From assembly GCA_027922465.2 (NCBI GenBank), contig BQMF02000436.1, forward strand, positions 248,001-312,000: a stretch of 64,000 nucleotides of DNA, given 5' to 3'. The translations under genes were made by a program, and so were the position numbers. The notes below the pieces were generated by a model. That model was given only the letters and a program-made list of their open reading frames with translations. It searched no databases and was not told where the DNA came from. The first letter of the stretch is position 1. Each line of letters begins with the position of its first letter. The stretch is from Turritopsis dohrnii. Taxonomy: Eukaryota; Cnidaria; Hydrozoa; Anthoathecata; Oceaniidae. Positions 56,576 through 64,000 of the stretch are shown in pieces.

Positions 56576-57705
56576 ATTAGAAGACAAAGGAATTATACAT
56601 GCATGAGCTGTTTATAACGTACGTTTTTTTGTAAGAGCTTATGTAGAAAAAAACGCGTTTCTTCGAAAAAAAAATGTATGTTTGGATTATAATTTCTTGA
56701 AACCGAAAATGAATTCGAACAGATAACTTCCTTTTTTTTAACTCGATTTTTGAAAGCTTGATGTTCAAAGACAGAACAGATAGCTAGCAAACGTAGAAAG
56801 TAATAAGAAAGTCTGATCTGTGCTTTACTGACACGAAAAACATATCTATTTTCAAGTGCCAAAGTACATTGATTCAGTACCATAAGTAACTAAAAGTCCC
56901 AGTTTTATGTAGACCTATTCGATTAATATTCATTCCTTCATCAATTAAGTGATAAAATATCAAAGAAAACGTATTTTAAATGTATGTGATTTAAAACCTT
57001 CGAAAATTCAAAAGGCTGCGTTCGTTCATTAGAATGTATATTGAGTTTTTAGTGGGGACTCGCAGACTCTAAAATCGTAGACTAATTGCCATTTCGGCCG
57101 GAGTAGGAGGAGGAGGAGTAGTAGTAGTAGGAGTAGGAGTCCGCGGCTGTTTTAATACGGTATTCGCTATCGCTGCTACCGTAATAACGGCCATGATGTA
57201 CTCATGGCGCCAAGGCGAACCAAGCCTTACATCTGAACACCATATCACATATAAATATATTTCTTTCGATTAAGTATACATTCAGAGTAACCTTAAAGGA
57301 CAATGGAGGTCAAAAATGTTTTTTCCATTAACCTTTGATAATTTATTATTTTTTTATTATTATTGATTTATTAATGTTGGTCATAATAGGGTTAGGCTCA
57401 AAAATAGATACAACAGTAGCTAATAAAAAACAACAAGATAAGATAAGTCATGAAATAATTATAAATTTTCAAAATGTATGAACACTGCGTAAAAAGATGT
57501 TGCAACGGTCGCCACCATTTGCATTCGCGATTGTGACGTCACATGTGCTACTGCAAAAATTTGAAAAAAAAAATACTCAAAAAATTAGTCGCAAATAATG
57601 AATCAGTTACAATCTAGTTTTATGTCAAGCATCTTACAGATGTGAGCAGAAAAATAATTGAGAAAGGCGTTACCTAAAACGTCACCTAATTTCACTATGT
57701 AATTA
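56576..57705. other. Intergenic
   Basis: No gene recognised. A purine-rich GGAGGAGGAGTAGTAGTAGT run lies at 57104-57145, with a small GC-rich patch (GCCATTTCGGCCGG) beside it. Confidence 0.45.
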
Positions 57706-58217
57706 CAGTCTACTCTCGATAAGTGGAACCTCCACGGGACCGAAAAAAATGGTTCCACTTATCGAATGTTCCACTTATCCGAATTGCTCGATAAGTGGAA
57801 CAACCTCTATGAAACCGAAAAAAAAGTTCCACTTATCGAACTGTTCTCTTATCTGAAATTTCAGGAGACCGAGGAATTTACGAATAATCAAAAACAGGGG
57901 GAGGAACAAAAGAAAATGCTTTATAGATATATATGTTTCACATGACGATTTGATTCGAAAAAAGAATGTTTTGATTAAAATGATTCGAACGTACTGTAGA
58001 TGACTTTTCTTTTGGAAAAGTTCCACTTATATGAATAAATATTGCTCAAGGGACCAAAAAAATGGTTCCACTTATCGAAAGTTCCACTTATCGAGAGTTC
58101 CACTTATCCGAATAAAATAAGAGAGCTTTGTTAATGCAAATCCCAGGGACCGGAGAAATTGGTTCCACTAAAAGAAAGTTCCACTTATCCGGGGTTCCAC
58201 TTATCGAGAGTAGACTG
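57706..58217. mobile_element. Tigger/pogo-like MITE, 512 bp
   Basis: Inverted ends CAGTCTACTCTCGATAAGTG and the complement CACTTATCGAGAGTAGACTG, flanked by TA on both sides. The body consists of repeated GTTCCACTTATCGA motifs with GGGACCGAAAAAA phrases, the same layout as the larger Tigger elements but with a different core word. No coding capacity. Confidence 0.85.
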
Positions 58218-58499
58218 TACCACAAATGTAGAGCAAAAAATGAAAAAGGTAAGAAATATTGATGAAGTTGGTCCTAGCGTAGTTAGTAAACACGATTACT
58301 AATGAGTAGCACGTGACATCACGAATGTTGATAATCATACGGCAACGACAGGAAAAGACAATGAATAATGGCAACGACCATAACTATTTAAGCTTATTAT
58401 TATTATTATTCACGATATACAAGTTCGCAGGCTCGTTAGAACCTCTATGAACCGCTCGTAATTTACAATTATATTCTATGTATTCTATGGACTATGTTT

Positions 58500-59010
58500 T
58501 GCGTCCTCTTGCATAATTTCTGCGTATCGAAACTTTTTGGTTGTCGATGCAAATTTTTCGTAGATGAACTTCTTAGGTGTGTTTTGGCGTTATTTCTTCG
58601 TAAATGAACTTCTTGGGTTCATTTTTTCGACGTTATATCCTCATAAATGGAATATTCATACATTCGTTTTCTACGTTATTTCATAGTACATGTTTTGAAC
58701 TTCTTAGATTCGTTTTCGACGTAATTTTTTCGTAGATAAAATTCTTTAGGTTCGTGTTTAACGTTATTTCTTCGTAAGATTCGTTTTCGACGTATTTTTT
58801 TTTCATAGATGAACTTCTTCCGGTTTGTTTTCGCCTTTATTTTTTTTTTCGTAAATGAACTTCTTAGATTCGCATTCTTGTCTATATTTTCGTAAACTTT
58901 ATGTTCGTTTCATTCCTTTCGTAAACAATGCGTTTGCTTTACTTCTTTTGTAGTGTTCGGTCGACTTCTTTCGTAAACTGCGTGTTTTTTGTCTTCTTTC
59001 GTAAATTTTC
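58500..59010. repeat. Degenerate tandem repeat, unit about 45-60 bp
   Basis: Units of the form TTCGTAAATGAACTTCTTAG then RTTCGTTTTCGACGTTATTT recur about nine times with much variation, shortening towards the right end (TTCTTTCGTAAACTGCGTG). No protein pattern in any frame. Confidence 0.7.
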
Positions 59011-59406
59011 GTGTTGAAAAAACACTGGTTTTACCTCATTTTTGATTTTAGGGAGCAGGAGAAAAAACAGTTTTTCTCTCCTGCTCCACAAACACGTCCG
59101 CCTTATTTGACGTCAAATAACGAATTCTATTTGGGCAAAATAAAATTACACTGAAGAAAGCAACTTTTTCAATGATTTTAAAAGGAATTTACCTGAATCC
59201 ACACATCACAGCAACAAATACAGTTTACATAAGTGAAGCTTTTGTTCTTTTAACACATTACTCAAAATACAATATAGGAGAATACTCCATATAGGATTCC
59301 ACGCAATTTGATGATCTTTCTCATGTTTCTTTCATGCGGAGTTTCGATAACAACTATCTGAGTTTTCAGCAACAATTGGCGTTTTACAAAGAAGAAATTT
59401 CTGCAC
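59011..59406. other. Region downstream of SDHA
   Basis: Presumed SDHA 3' UTR and intergenic DNA. A palindrome TTATTTGACGTCAAATAA at about 59103-59120 and an inverted GGAGCAGGAGAAAAA / TTTTTCTCTCCTGCTCC pair at 59052-59088 could fold as a hairpin. Confidence 0.4.
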
Positions 59407-61879
59407 TCAGTATGAACGCACAGCCGGTAGCACAGTGGTACATTCTACGCGATCTAAAGTGTGATCAATGACCGGACGATATGCCAATGTAACCTTAAAT
59501 TTGAATGTAAAGCATGCTCATCACGTGGAATGGAGTACACATTAAAGCCTGTTAACTCTTCAAACTTACTTGACCAGTTTCCGCGTCTTGATATGACAAC
59601 GTATGCTTTCTCCAATGTTTTTCGATTGGTTTTTGAGTTTGACCTTTGATCGAGCAACTGTAATCGTATTCATCGACACGTTCCTGCAAACGAAAACGAT
59701 AAGCATCAACCAAAATAAATTTCAATCATCAAGTCGTGTTACTAAAAATACATACAATGAAGTCTTCTCGCGCATGCGCACCACGACTTTCTTTCCTCGC
59801 TTCCGCAGATATAATTGTTTGTGTTGCGTTAAGCATGAGATTTTGCAATTCCAAAGCTTCCACCAAGTCTGTGTTCCAGACCATACCCCGGTCATAAAGC
59901 TAAAGCAAAACGTTCGAAGACTTTTAGAATGATATTATAACTTCAAAAGCATCAAGATAAGAAGCGTGTGTACTTTTAAAATTTTCAAAAGTATCATGGT
60001 AAGAAGCGCGTATACCTTAATGTCCGCCATTTCATCGTATAGTTCCGCCATCTTTACGCATCCCTCTTTCAAAACATCTCCTGTTCTGAAAACAGCGGCA
60101 TGATTTTGCATGGTCAGCTGCATTTTTAATCGTAAAGAAGCAACTGGTGTGCATCCGTTGGAAAATCGGATTCTATCAAGATTTACAACCGACTTTTCTC
60201 CGGCATTCTAGGGAGTAAAGCGTTCATAGAGACGTCAACCCATCTGATGTTATGTCGCTTAATCCGACATCACCCACACAGCGGTACTTACTTGTGGGAG
60301 ATCAGGAATTGGATCGCCAGGCTTATTCTTATCAATGATATCTAAAGCGCATGCACGACCAAAAATTACTAAGTCCAGCAAGGAATTTGCACCCAGTCTG
60401 TTTGCTCCATGTACTGATGCACAGGCCACCTCTCCAGCAGCATATAAACCTTCAATTAGTACGTCTTTTCCATTTTGATGGTCAAGTACCTGCAACACCA
60501 AATAATGAAATTGAAATTTCTTTTGCGATGAGAGCAAGTTTTGGCAAGTCTGGAAAATATGACACTGCATCACAACAAGAGAACAAGTATAAGTTCAACG
60601 AAGCAACTTAAAAGGATCACGTAAAAATCAAAAATGAACCAAATTTCCATTTTCATTTTTCTTACTTTATTAATTCGCTTTATGTGTTTTTGATCTTCTT
60701 TCATTATAAAACATATGTTAACTTTTAATTTTCTGGTTTACAAATCATAGATTTAAATATAAAAAGCAACGAGTGAGACAACAAAACAGCGTTAGTAATT
60801 ATTCTAAAATCATCCGATATTGAAAATCAAAGTTTTATAAACAGTAGTTCACAGGTCCAGAAAGTTCTTTCATTAATTCACAGAGAATTTTAAGCAAAAA
60901 ATGTGAATACCTGGCCAAGATAGTTAGTGGGCACACCTCCCATGTTATAATGTACAGTAGGTAAAACTGGAATAGGATCTCTGGTAACGTCAACACCAGC
61001 AAAAATCATGGCTGTCTCAGAAATTCCAGGTAATCGTAGTTTTAAAACGTCAGCTTCTAAATGTGATAGCTGCAAGTAAATATGATCTTTGTCTGGGCCA
61101 CACCCTCTAAAATAATTCCAATTTACAAGATTTGCTGACGGTATTATTTCATATTATTTCATTGAGTGACCACGACCAACTGTCCTTACCGTCCTTCCCT
61201 CATCTCGATGGTCATACATCTAGATACGACATCTCGCGGTGCCAAATCTTTAGGAACAGGACAGTATCTCTCCATAAATCTCTCACCCTGACATAAAAAA
61301 CAAAAACAAAAAACATGGATACACTGACAAAGCATCAACAAATGTGAAAAACTGATGTAAAAAATGCGATAGCTAAAATGTACCTTGCTATTCACCAAGA
61401 AGCCACCTTCAGCTCGGCATCCTTCTGTCATCAAGCAACCAGCTCCATAAATTCCTATAGATGGAAATTTGAATAAAGAGCGAAGACAATAACCAAGATT
61501 AGGTTTGCTACACATACAATGCGATATAGACCTGTTGGATGGAATTGAACAAACTCCATATCTTCATTTGGTAAACCGGCTCTTGTGACCATCGCTGTAC
61601 CATCACCAGTGCAAGTATGAGCAGAGGTACATGAGAAGTAAGCACGGCCATAACCACTTATAATAACAAACAATCAATGGTTACTGAAAATACAGTACAG
61701 GATACTTTAACAGATAGAAAGAAAATTTACCCAGTCGCAAGAACGGTGTTTTTAGCTTTTATTCTGTGCAATGATCCATCTTCTAAATTAAGCGCCAGAA
61801 CACCCAGGCATCTTCCTTTATCCATAAGTAAATCCATTACAAAATATTCGATGAAATAATTGCAATCGTATCGCAAAGA
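59407..61879 (-). CDS. SDHA: Succinate dehydrogenase flavoprotein subunit, C-terminal ten exons
   Basis: The FAD subunit of mitochondrial complex II; oxidises succinate to fumarate at the inner membrane. Ten minus-strand exons join in phase: 61731-61879, 61532-61656, 61384-61454, 61190-61287, 60911-61106, 60292-60489, 60016-60207, 59756-59899, 59570-59683 and 59407-59493, giving 457 residues to TGA. In order they contain [42 protein letters not shown] (catalytic Arg context), [17 protein letters not shown] (substrate-binding His), [20 protein letters not shown] (FAD site), [34 protein letters not shown] and the end [13 protein letters not shown]...VRSY. Human SDHA has 664 residues, so the first 200 or so (presequence, dinucleotide fold, FAD-linked His) lie beyond 61879. 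They were not found in the remaining 2.1 kb and are probably outside the window. Confidence 0.97.
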
Positions 61880-62402
61880 CTAAGAAAGACCGAAAAAAAG
61901 GAATTTAACATTCTACTACAAAATACACTCACCACAATATTTGAGGTTCACAAATGAACACATCAGTTTCTTTCTAGATTTTGCAGAATACTGTTTAGAT
62001 TTTGCAGAATACTGTTTTGTAATTGGGTTTCGCTTACTTTAGTGGACTTACTTCTTACCTTCCAAAGATATCAGTTCGCCATATAATATCAATCATGCAC
62101 AGAAATAACCTGGATTCACTCTACACAGTGATCAAAAAGACTTTACTGTCTTTTGTTTGTTACAATTAGCTCACATAATTAGGTTCAGTTCCCTTTTTTC
62201 AGCGTAGTTTGTTTAACATTTTATCACTTCTGATATCGCACATGGAGCAGAGCTGAGTTTCTGTACAGTCAATGAAGAGGGGTTTAGACAAATCATTTAA
62301 CAATAACTTCTGTTACGTAAATACTAGTGCCAATAAAATGGTCTTCGCTAAATGTTTTCAAATAGCAAAAAAACACCAAGATCTTAGACTAATTTATTTA
62401 AA
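61880..62402 (-). other. Probable SDHA intron
   Basis: Follows the splice acceptor of the SDHA exon ending at 61879. Contains a 25-bp tandem phrase (AGATTTTGCAGAATACTGTT twice, 61976-62020). No SDHA exon identified. Confidence 0.5.
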
Positions 62403-62650
62403 ACTAGCCGCCAAGGCGGCGTCGCTCGCCGCCCATGTCCACCTGCTCTGTATCACTGTATCAATAAACGTCAAATTTCCCTATAAACGGCTCGTACAAC
62501 TTGTGTTCAACCAGAAGCAGATTCGACGTCACAACCTCTGGTAAAACCAATATTTTATCAGTGTAACAATACACTCAAAACGTAGAGAGAGAAAACTTCA
62601 ACTTTTTATTAGCTTTTGTTTTAAAAAGTTACGCGCTCTAACATGGGTGC
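62403..62650 (+). repeat. Dispersed repeat D, copy 1
   Basis: Begins ACTAGCCGCCAAGGCGGCGT then CGCTCGCCGCCCATG and continues through ACGGCTCGTACAACTTGTGT to ACGCGCTCTAACATGGGTGC. Nearly identical to 63755-64000. Confidence 0.85.
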
Positions 62651-63169
62651 TATCAAACGTAATGGGGAAATGGTTTCTCTTCTTAAAAAGATCACACGGG
62701 AGGAGAGAAAAATGCACGTGCTAAATGAATGAAGTGAATAAAAAACGTTCGATCAGATTAAAATAGATTAAAAGAAATCGATTAAAAGAAATTAAGACAA
62801 CTATTAAGACAAAAGCAAAAACATATTTTCTTTCATGATACGCTTTTTTTACCTATCGGTTTTTAAACATTTTGATTGCTCGAAAAAAAGTTTACCCGTC
62901 TCAGACAGTCAGGCAAGCGTTAGGATACACTGACAAAACGCACATGCTGCCACGTTCTGCCACTGCTGCTTTTTGTCCAAAATGTTTAATCAGTTAGTTT
63001 CTTTGTATTTAGTTGATGTATTGTTTTCAAAGCCAAGTCAACGGTGGTCCTTGGAATATACTAACAATAATAATAAAAACAAAACGTTATCTCTATTGGT
63101 TCACCAGCCAAAAAAAGTCATATTCGATTGGGGTTGCAATGTATTTGTTTCGAACTCACGTCGCACACA
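62651..63169. other. AT-rich spacer, nothing recognised
   Basis: No SDHA exon and no open frame with a motif. Confidence 0.4.
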
Positions 63170-63315
63170 AAAAAAGAAATAATTTCGCTCACAACTCAAT
63201 CTACCATTTTGCGTGACCTACAAACAAACAAACAAATAAACAAACAGACAGAGAATCGGCTATTAATATATAGACTAGCCGCCAAGGCGGCGTCGCTCGC
63301 CGCCCATGTTCAGCC
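63170..63315 (+). repeat. Dispersed repeat D, copy 2 (left part only)
   Basis: Shares CTACCATTTTGCGTGAC, ACAAACAAACAAACAAATAA, ACAGACAGAGAATCGGCTAT and the ACTAGCCGCCAAGGCGGCGT block with copy 3, then diverges at 63310. Confidence 0.8.
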
Positions 63316-63664
63316 TGCGTTGAGTTCACGAAAAATAAAATTAAGAAATTTGCAATCATAAGTGTGCCCATGTTGTAGAGCTCGAAAAACTGATCAAAAA
63401 AATGTATGGGATCGTTTTGCTACGACCAACCGTTACGGAGATATCGTCGATCAAAAGTTTTGATGACGTCACACACCCGTCCCCCCAAAAAACATTAGAC
63501 CCAAATTTTTCATCACCCCATCGCCTGTATCTATTGGTTGATTGATTGATTCGTGGACCCCAAAAAACGTCAGTTATCCCTATTGGTTACCGAGATAATT
63601 TTCCCTAAACGTCGCGTTCTATTTGGGTCTCAATGGAATGACTTCACACTGACGTCGCGTAAAA

Positions 63665-64000
63665 AATAAGAAATGATTTCTCTCGCAGCTCACCTACCAT
63701 TTTGCGTGACTTACAAACAAACAAACAGACAGAGAATCGGCTATTAATATATAGACTAGCCGCCAAGGCGGCGTCGCTCGCCGCCCATTTCCACCTGCTC
63801 TGTATCACTGTATCAATAAACGTCAAACTTCCTTATAAACGGCTCGTACAACTTGTGTTCAACCAGAAGCAGATTCGACGTCACAACCTCTGGTAAAACC
63901 AATCTTTTATCAGTGTAACAATACACTCAAAACGTAGAGAGAGAAAACTTCAACTTTTTATTAGCTTTTAAAAAAGTTACGCGCTCTAACATGGGTGCTA
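63665..64000 (+). repeat. Dispersed repeat D, copy 3 (runs off the window)
   Basis: Carries both the left part seen in copy 2 (63665-63754) and the right part seen in copy 1 (63755-64000), so it shows the fuller structure. The hairpin-forming GCCGCCAAGGCGGC sits at the junction. Confidence 0.85.

Noticed and set aside
59413..59482. tRNA-like A box (TAGCACAGTGG) and B box (GATCAATGAC) suggesting a tRNA gene or SINE on the plus strand
   Set aside because: The same bases on the minus strand are the last coding exon of SDHA ([13 protein letters not shown]...VRSY) with correct splice acceptor and stop; the boxes are coincidental.
59454..59657. 67-codon minus-strand open frame overlapping SDHA
   Set aside because: It is a shifted frame running through SDHA exon, intron and exon; the true SDHA frame with a GT-AG intron fits the family.

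Overview
The window looks like AT-rich, intron-rich animal nuclear DNA. Conserved genes are split by GT-AG introns, there are no bacterial operons, and transposon remnants fill much of the space. A secreted protein resembling the jellyfish pore-forming toxin family, together with DIRS, Tigger, hAT and apparently Academ-like elements, suggests a cnidarian and probably a medusozoan. That is inference; no species can be named from the sequence alone.

Left third (1-28.9 kb), mostly housekeeping genes. A Tigger-type transposon end sits at the left edge. It is followed by prefoldin subunit 4 (+), an atypical dual-specificity phosphatase (+), a 17-exon mitochondrial FAD protein of the PDPR type (pyruvate dehydrogenase phosphatase regulatory subunit, +), a small secreted basic protein (+) and a transgelin/calponin-family muscle protein (-). 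Several small inverted-repeat elements (MITEs) of one family lie between and inside these genes.

Middle (29.0-50.2 kb), a nest of transposons. An outer pair of inverted terminal regions made of repeated TGACTCCC motifs (about 29.0 and 41.9 kb) encloses a TTAA-flanked element. That element is split by a 4.9-kb transposon with about 0.7-kb terminal inverted repeats, a 3-bp target duplication and a gene for a protein with a FEN/XPG/PIN-like nuclease signature. Next to it lie a DIRS tyrosine-recombinase retroelement, a 299-bp fold-back relative abutting it, and a repeat whose second copy at 49.2-50.2 kb keeps the unoccupied insertion site. This block also holds an apparently intact three-exon toxin-like gene (-), a hAT relic with a 35-C run, a tRNA-derived SINE, and a Tigger element interrupted by a G-rich MITE.

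Right third (50.2-64 kb). A three-exon gene with an unrecognised helical N-terminal half and beta/gamma-crystallin-like repeats (+) is followed by a 982-bp inverted-repeat element carrying an OTU-protease fragment, a Tigger-like MITE, a degenerate tandem repeat, and the C-terminal ten exons of mitochondrial succinate dehydrogenase flavoprotein SDHA (-). The 5' exons of SDHA were not found before the window ends in copies of a dispersed repeat.

PDPR and SDHA are both mitochondrial energy-metabolism flavoproteins, but they are 40 kb apart with unrelated genes between them. No functional cluster is implied.
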